Below, one piece after another: positions 53,052 through 61,569 of a stretch of DNA of 64,000 nucleotides. The first letter of the stretch is position 1, and every line of letters starts with the position of its first letter. A model generated the notes under the pieces. It was not told the origin of the DNA, ran no database searches, and saw only the letters and a program-made list of their open reading frames with translations. Source of the stretch: JBECKS01 sp964557005 (GTDB taxonomy: Bacteria; Pseudomonadota; Gammaproteobacteria; Pseudomonadales; JBECKS01); NCBI GenBank assembly GCA_964557005.1, contig CAZKYI010000002.1, positions 310,001-374,000 on the forward strand, given 5' to 3'. The position numbers and the translations under genes are program-made.

Positions 53052-53714
53052 CTAATCCCGCAAACTGATGACTGGCCATTGCTTTTTCTGTGCATACGCC
53101 AGCAGTTTGGCATCGGGGTCTACCGCAAAGGCATGATCCACATAGTCGAGCAGGGGAATGTCATTATGCGAATCACTGTAAAAAAAACTGCCTTCGAGTG
53201 ATTGTTCAGGAAAGGCTTCAAGCCATTGCTTAACGCGTTCAATTTTTCCGCCTGCATAACTGGCAATGCCACTGACAAACCCCGTCGGGTGGCCTTGCGC
53301 ATCACGCTCGGCTTGCGTGGCAATCAGGTGTGCTACGCCCAGCCGTTTGGCAATCGGCTGGGTAATCACTTCGTTAGTGGCTGTCACAATCATCAGCTCA
53401 TGGCCTTGCTGGCGGTGGCTGGCAATCAGTTGCTCGGCCTTGGGCAGAATCATCGCCTCAATGGCCTGCTGCATATATTGCTGTAACAGCGCATCAAGCT
53501 GCACTGGTGAAAATTGTGCAATGCGCCCCAGACAGAAATTCTGATAGGCGTAGATGTCGAGTGTGCCTTTGAGATAGTCACTATAAAACTGATCGTTCTG
53601 CTTGCGATAAGACGTTTCATCGACCAGTTTCTGGGCAATGAGAAATTCTCCCCAGCCGTGGTCACTGTCGCCATTGAGCAGGGTATTGTCCAAATCAAAG
53701 AGTGCGAGAGTCAT
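53052..53714 (-). CDS. HAD-IB family phosphatase (SerB-like)
   Basis: A 220-residue HAD subfamily IB hydrolase. Motif I is FDLDNTLLNGDSDH (Asp at residues 7 and 9), motif II is MIVTATNE, and motif IV is FFYSDSHNDIPLLDYV. This group includes phosphoserine-phosphatase-like enzymes. In Acinetobacter and relatives a similar gene lies next to rppH, as here. Its stop codon is directly adjacent to the NRPS stop codon with no base between, in convergent orientation. Confidence 0.87.
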   Translation of the reverse strand: MTLALFDLDNTLLNGDSDHGWGEFLIAQKLVDETSYRKQNDQFYSDYLKGTLDIYAYQNFCLGRIAQFSPVQLDALLQQYMQQAIEAMILPKAEQLIASHRQQGHELMIVTATNEVITQPIAKRLGVAHLIATQAERDAQGHPTGFVSGIASYAGGKIERVKQWLEAFPEQSLEGSFFYSDSHNDIPLLDYVDHAFAVDPDAKLLAYAQKKQWPVISLRD

Positions 53715-53835
53715 GCTTCATGTCTCCAGACAGATGGGTTTCAGGGCACGGATTATGCGTGAAAAAGTGCTTTTTGATAGGCTATACTGCCCGCTTACCG
53801 AATAATAATCATAAAAAACAGTTCAAGGTCAGGCA

Positions 53836-54312
53836 GTGATAGATTCAGAAGGCTATAGAGCCAATGTTGGCATTGTGATTGTCAATACTGAGGGAAAAGT
53901 CTTTTTTGGCAAACGTATTGGTCAGCAGGCGTGGCAATTTCCGCAAGGCGGCATTGATGAAGGTGAAAGCCCCGAACAGGCGATGTATCGTGAATTGTTC
54001 GAGGAAGTGGGTTTGCGCCCTGATGCGGTAGAAGTGGTGGCGAGAACTTCGGACTGGTTGAAATATGACATTCCGCAACATCTGATTCGCAAGCGTTCTT
54101 TTCCGCGCTGCATCGGGCAAAAGCAGGTATGGTTTTTGCTGAGAATGTTGGCTTCTGACGAGGCCATTTCGCTGTATGAAAATGATTCCGTCGAGTTTGA
54201 TGCCTGGGCATGGGTGGATTACTGGTATCCACATACTCAGGTAATTGATTTCAAGCAGGAAGTTTACAAGCGGGCGCTTGAAGAGTTGTCGGAGTATTTG
54301 GGTTTTATTTGA
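53836..54312 (+). CDS. rppH: RNA pyrophosphohydrolase RppH
   Basis: A 158-residue Nudix hydrolase. The full Nudix box (G-x5-E-x7-RE-U-x-EE-x-G-U) covers residues 38-60, opening GGIDEGESPEQAMYRELFEE. The N-terminus MIDSEGYRANVGIVI and WQFPQGG match RppH, which removes pyrophosphate from the 5' end of mRNA to trigger decay. The start is a GTG at 53836. An extended -10-like TATACT at 53783-53788 may be its promoter. ptsP follows after 16 bp. Confidence 0.95.
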   Translation: MIDSEGYRANVGIVIVNTEGKVFFGKRIGQQAWQFPQGGIDEGESPEQAMYRELFEEVGLRPDAVEVVARTSDWLKYDIPQHLIRKRSFPRCIGQKQVWFLLRMLASDEAISLYENDSVEFDAWAWVDYWYPHTQVIDFKQEVYKRALEELSEYLGFI

Positions 54313-54328
54313 GTTTTGGCAGATTGCT

Positions 54329-56593
54329 ATGATTACAATCCTTCGCAAGATTATTCAGAATTTCCACAATGCCGAATCCTTTGATTTGGCATTGAAGATG
54401 CTGGTGAAAGACATCAAATTTGCGATGGAAACGCAGGTGTGTTCGCTGTATCTGGTGGACAAGGAGCGGGGCGATTTTGTGCTGCGTGCCACCGAAGGTT
54501 TGCGCAAAAGCTCGGTGGGCAAGGCAAGGCTTTCAGCGGGGCAAGGTCTGGTAGGTTTGGTGGCAAGCCGTGCTGAGCCTGTGAACCTTGAAGATGCGTT
54601 TCGCCACCCGAGTTTTCAATTTATAGAAGGCATTGGCGAAGAGCGTTATTCCGCTTTTCTGGGTGTACCGCTGATTCATCAGAAAAAAGTGCTGGGTGTG
54701 CTGGTGGTTCAGCAAAAAAAAGCGCGCCGCTTCGATACCGAAGAAGAAGCCTTTCTGGTGACCCTATCCGTGCAGTTGGCCGCAGAAGTGGCGCATGCCG
54801 ATGCCACCGATTCACTGGTTCAGAAAAAACCGCTCACGCATACGCGGCTCAAGGAAACCGTATTCACGGGGATTAAAGGCTCTTCAGGGGTTGCGATTGG
54901 CAAGGCGCGCGTGGTGTTTCCCAAAGCCGATTTGTATGCCGTGCCTGAGCGTTTTATTGAAAGCACGCAGGTCGAGGCAGAACTGAATTTGTTTTACGGC
55001 GTGCTCGAAGGTGTGCGCGAAGATATTCTGGCGCTGCAAAAGAAATTGAGTTCAGTGCTGCCCAAACAGGAACAGGCGCTGTTCAATGTGTATATCGATA
55101 TTCTTGCCGATAATGCTTTGGGCGGCGAAATCAGTGACAGCATCAGGGAAGGTCGCTGGGCGCAAGGTGCGGTGAAGGAAGTGGTGCAGCGCCATGTGAG
55201 GGCGTTTGAGAAAATGGAAGACCCTTACATGAGTGAACGCGCGGTAGATTTCCGTGACCTCGGTATTCGCTTGTTAGATCGATTGCAGGGCAGTGCTTCC
55301 AGTGATGTTATCGATGAGCCGTGCATTCTGGTGGGTGAAGAAATCACTACTTCGCAAATGCTGGAAATCTCCCCTGAATTTTTGAAAGGTATTATTTCTG
55401 TTACGGGTTCTTCAAATTCGCATATGGCGATTGTTGCGCGTGCCCTCAACGTGCCAACAGTTGTGGGTGCGGTGGATTTACCTTATGACCGTTTGCATGG
55501 CAGGCAAGTGATTGTCGATGGTTCGCAAGCGAGAGTGATATGTGATCCAGGGCGTGAGCTGAAAAAATATTATCAACAAATCATCAACGAAGAAGCGTCG
55601 ATTCAGGCCGACCTCGACAAGTTGTTAGATGAACCCTGTGTCACCAAAGATGGACATCAGCTTGCGTTATGGGTGAATACGGGTTTAACGGTGGATCTTT
55701 CCCGCTCTTTGCAGGCGGGTGCAGAAGGTGTGGGTTTGTATCGAACCGAGTTACCGTTTATGACGCGCGATCGTTTTCCGAGCGAGCGCGAGCAAATTGA
55801 AATTTACCGCGAACAATTACAGGCAGTGAATCCGAAAGCGTTCACCATGCGCACGCTCGATATTGGTGGTGACAAGGCGCTGCCTTATTTTCCCATCGAA
55901 GAAGAAAATCCTTTTCTTGGTTGGCGTGGCATTCGCATCAGTCTCGATCACCCCGAACTGTTACTGGCGCAGGTGCGTGCGATGCTGATTGCCAGTGAAG
56001 GCATGAGTAATCTCAGGATTTTATTACCGATGATTACCAATGTGTCTGAAGTCGATGCCAGTGTTGCGCTGATTAAACGTGCCTATCGCGAAGTGCGTGA
56101 TGAAGGGTGCAAGATTGTGATGCCACCGATTGGTGTGATGATTGAAGTTCCTGCAGCAGCGTATCAGGCCAGAGCCTTGGCCGAGCGTGTTGATTTTGTG
56201 TCTGTCGGCAGTAATGACCTGACACAATATTTGTTAGCGGTTGACAGAAATAATCCACGTGTGGCGGATTTGTATGAGTCCTTCCACCCCGCCTTGTTAA
56301 ATGCCTTGCGTTATATTGTGGTTGAAGTAAAACGTGCGCGAAAACACGTGAGTATTTGCGGCGAGTTGGCGGGTGATCCACGCGCTGCTGTGTTGTTAAT
56401 GGCAATGGGTTTTGATGGTTTGAGTATGAGTGCAAGCCAGTTGTTGCGTGTTAAATATGTGATTCGTCATCTTACGTTTGCACAGTGTGACACCCTGCTT
56501 AAAGAAGTGCTGAGCATTGATAGCGGCAAGGGCGTGCTCGAGCATTTAGGCAAGTTCTTCAAAAAAGCCAAGTTGACACATTTGTTACGATGA
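54329..56593 (+). CDS. ptsP: PEP-protein phosphotransferase PtsP (EI-Ntr)
   Basis: A 754-residue nitrogen-PTS enzyme I. An N-terminal GAF domain spans about residues 17-155 (FAMETQVCSLYLVDK, AGQGLVGLVASRAEPV). A phosphohistidine domain has its active His365 in SSNSHMAIVARAL, and the PEP-binding TIM barrel has GLYRTELPF, SVGSNDLTQY and the catalytic Cys677 in ICGELAGDP. It passes phosphate from PEP to NPr and then PtsN, and senses glutamine through GAF in E. coli. The ATG at 54329 matches the E. coli start; an upstream frame to 54245 lies inside rppH. Overlaps lgt by 4 bp. Confidence 0.95.
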   Translation: MITILRKIIQNFHNAESFDLALKMLVKDIKFAMETQVCSLYLVDKERGDFVLRATEGLRKSSVGKARLSAGQGLVGLVASRAEPVNLEDAFRHPSFQFIEGIGEERYSAFLGVPLIHQKKVLGVLVVQQKKARRFDTEEEAFLVTLSVQLAAEVAHADATDSLVQKKPLTHTRLKETVFTGIKGSSGVAIGKARVVFPKADLYAVPERFIESTQVEAELNLFYGVLEGVREDILALQKKLSSVLPKQEQALFNVYIDILADNALGGEISDSIREGRWAQGAVKEVVQRHVRAFEKMEDPYMSERAVDFRDLGIRLLDRLQGSASSDVIDEPCILVGEEITTSQMLEISPEFLKGIISVTGSSNSHMAIVARALNVPTVVGAVDLPYDRLHGRQVIVDGSQARVICDPGRELKKYYQQIINEEASIQADLDKLLDEPCVTKDGHQLALWVNTGLTVDLSRSLQAGAEGVGLYRTELPFMTRDRFPSEREQIEIYREQLQAVNPKAFTMRTLDIGGDKALPYFPIEEENPFLGWRGIRISLDHPELLLAQVRAMLIASEGMSNLRILLPMITNVSEVDASVALIKRAYREVRDEGCKIVMPPIGVMIEVPAAAYQARALAERVDFVSVGSNDLTQYLLAVDRNNPRVADLYESFHPALLNALRYIVVEVKRARKHVSICGELAGDPRAAVLLMAMGFDGLSMSASQLLRVKYVIRHLTFAQCDTLLKEVLSIDSGKGVLEHLGKFFKKAKLTHLLR

Positions 56594-57384
56594 TTACTTT
56601 TTCCGATATTGATCCCGTTATTTTCGAAATAGGCCCGCTTGCCGTGCGCTGGTACGGTTTGATGTATCTTGCAGGATTTGCAGCAGCGTATTATCTGGGT
56701 TTGAAACGCATTGAAAGAATCGGTTTTACCAAGGAGCAATTTGGTGATCTGGTATTTTATGGTGCACTGGGTGTAATTCTGGGTGGACGTATGGGTTACG
56801 CACTGTTTTACCAGTTTGACCGTGTGCTGGCTGAACCCTTGTGGTTGTTCAAGGTGTGGCAGGGCGGCATGTCTTTTCATGGTGGCCTGCTCGGCGTGCT
56901 GCTTGCATTGGGTTGGTATAGCTGGAAACAAAACAAACATTTCGTCGATTTAATGGATTTCGCAGGCCCCTTGTTGCCGATTGGTTTGGGTGCAGGGCGA
57001 GTGGCCAATTTTATCAATCAGGAATTATGGGGCAGGCCAAGTGATGTCCCCTGGGCAGTGTTGTTTCCACTCGATCCTTACCAACTCCCGCGCCACCCTT
57101 CACAACTGTATGAAGCTTTGCTCGAAGGTGTACTGTTGTTTGTGGTGCTCTGGTTTTTTTCGCAATCACCGCGCAAGCGTGGTGCGGTTTCGGGTTTGGG
57201 GTTGCTGTGCTATGGCATGTTTCGTTTCGCGGTGGAATTTGTGCGCGAGCCAGATGCGCATTTGGGGTTTATCGCAGCCGATTGGCTTACACAGGGCATG
57301 ATACTTTCAATACCGATGATGGTGGTTGGCGCAGGTTTGCTGGCGTGGTCGTTTTCTCAAAAAGCTGCAAGTTATAACAAATAA
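56590..57384 (+). CDS. lgt: Prolipoprotein diacylglyceryl transferase
   Basis: A 264-residue inner-membrane enzyme with seven predicted spans. The Lgt signature GAGRVANFINQELWGRP is present with the essential Arg at residue 137; RWYGLMYLAGF near the N-terminus, HGGLLG and the C-terminal FVREPDAHLGF are also conserved. It attaches diacylglycerol from phosphatidylglycerol to the lipobox Cys of prolipoproteins, for example LptE in this window. Start overlaps the ptsP stop (ATGA). Confidence 0.96.
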   Translation: MITFSDIDPVIFEIGPLAVRWYGLMYLAGFAAAYYLGLKRIERIGFTKEQFGDLVFYGALGVILGGRMGYALFYQFDRVLAEPLWLFKVWQGGMSFHGGLLGVLLALGWYSWKQNKHFVDLMDFAGPLLPIGLGAGRVANFINQELWGRPSDVPWAVLFPLDPYQLPRHPSQLYEALLEGVLLFVVLWFFSQSPRKRGAVSGLGLLCYGMFRFAVEFVREPDAHLGFIAADWLTQGMILSIPMMVVGAGLLAWSFSQKAASYNK

Positions 57385-57401
57385 ATACACAGTAAAAAAT
57401 T

Positions 57402-58235
57402 ATGAAACAGTATTTGGAACTCTTACAGGACATTCTCGATAACGGTGTACAAAAAGGTGATCGCACAGGTACAGGCACGATTTCGGTGTTTGCACGACAA
57501 TTTCGTCACGATTTGAACAAGGGTTTTCCCTTGCTTACCACCAAAAAACTGCACTTTAAAAGCATTGCCAATGAGTTGATCTGGTTTTTAAGTGGTGACA
57601 CTAACACCAAATGGTTAAAAGAAAACGGCGTAAGCATTTGGGACGAATGGGCAACCGAAACGGGTGAGCTTGGCCCCATTTATGGAAAACAATGGACACA
57701 ATGGCCAACCAAAGATGGTAAAACCATTAACCAGATTGATTACGTGGTGGATTGCCTTAAACATAACCGTAACAGCCGCAGGATTCTTTTTCACGGCTGG
57801 AACGTTGAATACTTGCCTGATGAAAAAATTTCACCGAAGGAAAATGCCAAAAAAGGATTGATGGCGCTACCGCCTTGCCATTTGTTGTATCAGTTTTATG
57901 TAGCTAATAATAAACTTTCGGCGCAGCTTTATATTCGTTCTTCCGACAGCTTGCTTGGTTTGCCCTATAACGTGGCTTCGGTTGCCCTGTTGACACATAT
58001 GTTAGCGCAGCAATGTGATTTGGCCTTGGGTGAAATTATCATCAGTACGGGCGACAGCCATATTTACAGTAATCATATGCAGCAGGTACAAACGCAATTA
58101 GCGCGTGAGCCAAGGCCGCTGCCTAAATTGAACATTGTGAACAAACCTGCATCGATTTATGACTACCGCTTTGAGGATTTTGAAATCGAAGGCTACGACC
58201 CGCACCCGCATATTTCAGCGCCTGTAGCAGTTTGA
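57402..58235 (+). CDS. thyA: Thymidylate synthase
   Basis: A 277-residue ThyA, 13 residues longer than the E. coli enzyme because of a small insertion before the active site. The catalytic Cys159 is in LPPCHLLYQF; the dUMP-binding RSSDSLLGLPYNVAS, DSHIYSNH and the conserved C-terminal APVAV are intact. It converts dUMP to dTMP using methylene-tetrahydrofolate. lgt-thyA order is standard in gammaproteobacteria. folA is not next to it. Confidence 0.97.
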   Translation: MKQYLELLQDILDNGVQKGDRTGTGTISVFARQFRHDLNKGFPLLTTKKLHFKSIANELIWFLSGDTNTKWLKENGVSIWDEWATETGELGPIYGKQWTQWPTKDGKTINQIDYVVDCLKHNRNSRRILFHGWNVEYLPDEKISPKENAKKGLMALPPCHLLYQFYVANNKLSAQLYIRSSDSLLGLPYNVASVALLTHMLAQQCDLALGEIIISTGDSHIYSNHMQQVQTQLAREPRPLPKLNIVNKPASIYDYRFEDFEIEGYDPHPHISAPVAV

Positions 58236-58283
58236 GAGCCTAACAAAAAGGCGCTTGCGTGTTTTATTTGAGTGAGTAAAACC

Positions 58284-59726
58284 ATGATAAAAACAGCACA
58301 GCGTATTCTGGCTATTTTATTTTTAAGTATCGGCGTATCTGGCATGACGGCTCATGCTGGCGATACAGTCTTCATTTGTGAGGCGCTGATTGAAACGCAA
58401 CAAGGCGCTGTCAGTGGTTTTGACACTGTTAAAAAAGGAAGTGAAGCCTGTGTTTATAAAGGTATTCCCTACGCTAAAGCACCCGTAGGCGAGTTGCGCT
58501 GGCAGCCACCGCAAGATGCACAAGTGCGCACGAGTTTGTTACGCGCAAAACATTTCGGTGCCGACTGTATGCAAAGTCGCCGCCTGAATGACATGGCCGT
58601 TACCAGTCTCGCCAGTGAAACTGGTGAGGACTGTTTATATCTCAATATCTGGCGACCGAAAAAGGCAGGTACTTATCCTGTGATGGTGTGGGTGCATGGG
58701 GGTGCCTTGTTAATCGGCTCCGCTGCCTGGCCTATTTACGATGGCACGGTACTGGCAGGCAAGCATGAGGTGGTTCTGGTCACTATCAATTATCGTCTGG
58801 GTGCTTTCGGTTATCTGGCGCATCCGGCACTGGAAGATAAAGACGATGGTTTCCGTGGTGGTGCAACGGGCAATTACGGTTTGCTCGATCAACAAAAAGC
58901 CCTGCAATGGGTGAAGGACAATATCGGCGGTTTTTCTGGTGATGCCAATAACATTACCGTTTTTGGTGAATCTGCCGGGGGCTGGAGTGTGTTCAGTTTG
59001 TTGGTCAGCCCTTTTTCCGAGGGGCTGTTTCATAAAGCCATTGCCCAAAGTGGTAGCAGTGAGGCAAGCAATAATACTCACAGAGCTTTTACCATCGGCG
59101 AGCGCTTTGCCAAAAAACTCGATTGTAAAGAGGGAGATGTTGCAACCTGTTTGAGGGAAGTTCCAGCGCAGAAGATTTCTAACAAATCCTTAACTGCGAA
59201 TATGCGGTGTACGCTGTCGCCAAATATCGGTCATAACCTTTGCTGGATGCCCAGAGAAGATGGCGTTTTGTTGCCCGATAAAGGCATGCACATGATTCGC
59301 AGCGGTGCACAGCATAAAGTGCCAATCATGGCAGGTCATACCAGCAAAGATCCCTGGTTCCTTAAAAAATCCACCATTAACAGCATGACCTTGATGCAGG
59401 AACAGCCCAACTGGTTGTATGAATTCAAATTTAAAAAACATTCGTTGAATATCGTCAGTAGCGGTGTGCACGGCACCGAGTTACCTTTTGTTTTTGACAC
59501 CATGACCGACTCCCGGCTTTTTTACGACCTGATTCCTTTTTACCGTGAAAAACATGAGCGCCGAGGCAGGCATTTGATTGATGCCATGCAAAGTTACTGG
59601 ACAAATTTTGCACGTTATGGAGACCCGAATGGCGTTGAACAGCGTGCTGATTTATTGCATTGGCCTCAGCACAATGGCGAGCAGTATTTGTATTTGTCGA
59701 ATGAAATTAAAGTGAAGTCGCGATAG
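58284..59726 (+). CDS. Secreted type-B carboxylesterase
   Basis: A 480-residue alpha/beta-hydrolase of the carboxylesterase type B family. There is a signal peptide (ILAILFLSIGVSGMTAHA, cut near residue 25), the oxyanion-hole segment VHGGALLIGS, the nucleophile Ser230 in FGESAGGWS, and the catalytic His in GVHGTELPFVFD. I start at the ATG at 58284 with GAGTGAG upstream; a GTG at 58272 is in frame. The substrate may be a lipid, aromatic or ester-containing pollutant; not determinable here. Shorter than many type-B esterases. Confidence 0.88.
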   Translation: MIKTAQRILAILFLSIGVSGMTAHAGDTVFICEALIETQQGAVSGFDTVKKGSEACVYKGIPYAKAPVGELRWQPPQDAQVRTSLLRAKHFGADCMQSRRLNDMAVTSLASETGEDCLYLNIWRPKKAGTYPVMVWVHGGALLIGSAAWPIYDGTVLAGKHEVVLVTINYRLGAFGYLAHPALEDKDDGFRGGATGNYGLLDQQKALQWVKDNIGGFSGDANNITVFGESAGGWSVFSLLVSPFSEGLFHKAIAQSGSSEASNNTHRAFTIGERFAKKLDCKEGDVATCLREVPAQKISNKSLTANMRCTLSPNIGHNLCWMPREDGVLLPDKGMHMIRSGAQHKVPIMAGHTSKDPWFLKKSTINSMTLMQEQPNWLYEFKFKKHSLNIVSSGVHGTELPFVFDTMTDSRLFYDLIPFYREKHERRGRHLIDAMQSYWTNFARYGDPNGVEQRADLLHWPQHNGEQYLYLSNEIKVKSR

Positions 59727-59821
59727 GTATTTCTTCCCCATCACCATCTAAGTCATAATAAAACACGCAAAAACTACGGACAAAAACGCACGGAAGCTGG
59801 ATAACCAAACAGGAAACCAGC

Positions 59822-60232
59822 ATGGCAGTAACCAACGAAGAAGACTGTCCTTTCTGCCAAATAGACAGCAAACGCATCATTCACCAAAACCTGTATGGCT
59901 TTTCCGTGCGTGATGGTTTCCCCGTGTCCCAAGGTCACAGCCTCGTTATTCCCAAACGTCATACCGGTTCTTTTTTTGATTTATCCAAAGCAGAACAACA
60001 CGCTTTGTTAGAATTGCTCGAACAATGTAAAACCGATTTGTGTCGTATCGAGGGCAGACAAGAAATCTCCGCCTTCAATATCGGCATCAATGATGGCACA
60101 GCCGCAGGCCAAACTGTTCCCCATTGTCATATTCACTTAATTCCAAGGTATGAGGGTGATGTAAAAGACCCAAGAGGTGGAGTGAGATGGGTGATTCCAG
60201 AGAAGGCGGATTATTGGAGTAAAAGGTCGTGA
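59822..60232 (+). CDS. HIT family protein
   Basis: A 136-residue histidine-triad nucleotide hydrolase/transferase. The catalytic HxHxH is at residues 101-105 (VPHCHIHLIPRY), and CPFCQID at the N-terminus could bind zinc. The C-terminus DPRGGVRWVIPEKADYW marks a HIT subgroup often seen in accessory islands. HIT proteins hydrolyse nucleotide conjugates such as AMP-amides or dinucleotide polyphosphates. Its stop overlaps the start of the next gene by 4 bp, which links it to the DUF3883/helicase genes rather than to the esterase upstream. Confidence 0.9.
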   Translation: MAVTNEEDCPFCQIDSKRIIHQNLYGFSVRDGFPVSQGHSLVIPKRHTGSFFDLSKAEQHALLELLEQCKTDLCRIEGRQEISAFNIGINDGTAAGQTVPHCHIHLIPRYEGDVKDPRGGVRWVIPEKADYWSKRS

Positions 60233-61530
60233 GCTTACTCGATTACGAAAAAGCCTTTTCTAAACTCAACCCAAATAGGTCAGGTGGAAATACCAGTCCT
60301 CATAAAATAGCTATGCTGCTAGCAGTAATGAGCTTAATTGAGAAAAAAATAATTATTGAAAATAAAATTTTTTATAACGAAGTTTTAAAAGAAGCATTTA
60401 CTAAACATCTAAATGAACTAAAAACTGAAAAAGATCGTGACAGCCCATTCTTGCCCTACTTTCATTTGCGAAGTGAGGGTTTCTGGCATCATCAAGTCAA
60501 ACCTGGAAAAAAGGCGGACTACGAAAAACTCTCTACCGCAACTAGTCCAGGTATTATTGATGAACATATTGCATTTGTTTACTTAAACGATGAACTATTT
60601 GAACTGATAGGAAATCATGTAGTTCGTGAATTACTAAAAACTGCGCTCTTTCAAAATTTTGAGATTACTAAAGAAGAGCGTCAAATTATTTTAGACGTAG
60701 GAAAAGGGTGGGACTGGTTAGAATGTGAAGCATGCGTCGATGATTATTTTTCAATGCTATTAAAAGAGTTTTCTGGTGAAAAATATAGCAAAGCCGAACA
60801 CCGAAGAAAGCTAATTGAATGGCTTGGTGGAGCTAGAAATAATGGCTCAATTGAATTTAAGCATCAAAATATAAGCGCAATACTAGTAGAGCTTGGATAT
60901 CCATATATTCAAGGTTATAAGCCAGCCTTTAATTATCAGCAACAATTAAAAGAAGTTGTGTTCGCATATTTGGCTGCGCATCAGAATTATTTTGATTCTT
61001 TCCAAAGCCTTATTTCTGATGAAGTTAAACTTATTGATTGGGACGGAGTTCTTGATAATGAACTACCTGAAAGAGTGCCTACAATTGCCGAGTCAAAAAG
61101 AGAGTATTTGGCGAGGAAAACCAATTTTTCTCAACAAGAAGCAAATAATAGAAAACTTGGTCAGCGTGGAGAACAATTTGTTATTGATTTTGAAAAATAC
61201 CGTTTAGAAAAAGCAGGACGGCCTGATTTAGCTAAAGAAGTGGAGTGGAGCAGTAAAGAAAAAGGTGACGGGTTAGGTTATGACGTGCGCTCTTTCGACT
61301 CGCAAAAAGAAAAAGAGCTGTTTATCGAAGTAAAAACTACTAACAGTGGGAAATATCAACCATTTTTTATTAGTGATAACGAAGTAGCCTTTTCAAAGGA
61401 GTTTGCAAAACAATACCAGCTGTATCGAGTCTTTAATTTTAAAGATGAGGCAAGACTGTTTAAGTTAAATGGAGCGATTGATCAGCATGTCAATCTTTAC
61501 CCAAAAATGTATAGGGCGAGTTTTAAATAG
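60229..61530 (+). CDS. DUF3883 nuclease-like protein with ScoMcrA-SBD-like N-terminus
   Basis: A 433-residue protein. Residues about 15-95 (SPHKIAMLLAVMSLIE, PFLPYFHLRSEGFWH) resemble the sulfur-binding-like domain of ScoMcrA-type HNH endonucleases. The C-terminal third is DUF3883: LGQRGEQFVIDFEKYRLE, then GYDVRSFD and ELFIEVKTTNSG, whose D-x-n-ExK pattern fits a PD-(D/E)xK nuclease fold. The start is a GTG within the HIT stop. The gene is visibly more AT-rich than its upstream neighbours. DUF3883 proteins are frequent in defence islands; DNA recognition and cleavage are inferred, not shown. Confidence 0.78.
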   Translation: MSLLDYEKAFSKLNPNRSGGNTSPHKIAMLLAVMSLIEKKIIIENKIFYNEVLKEAFTKHLNELKTEKDRDSPFLPYFHLRSEGFWHHQVKPGKKADYEKLSTATSPGIIDEHIAFVYLNDELFELIGNHVVRELLKTALFQNFEITKEERQIILDVGKGWDWLECEACVDDYFSMLLKEFSGEKYSKAEHRRKLIEWLGGARNNGSIEFKHQNISAILVELGYPYIQGYKPAFNYQQQLKEVVFAYLAAHQNYFDSFQSLISDEVKLIDWDGVLDNELPERVPTIAESKREYLARKTNFSQQEANNRKLGQRGEQFVIDFEKYRLEKAGRPDLAKEVEWSSKEKGDGLGYDVRSFDSQKEKELFIEVKTTNSGKYQPFFISDNEVAFSKEFAKQYQLYRVFNFKDEARLFKLNGAIDQHVNLYPKMYRASFK

Positions 61531-61569
61531 AATTGTCATTTTAGGTAAATAGACCGATATCACTGAAAA

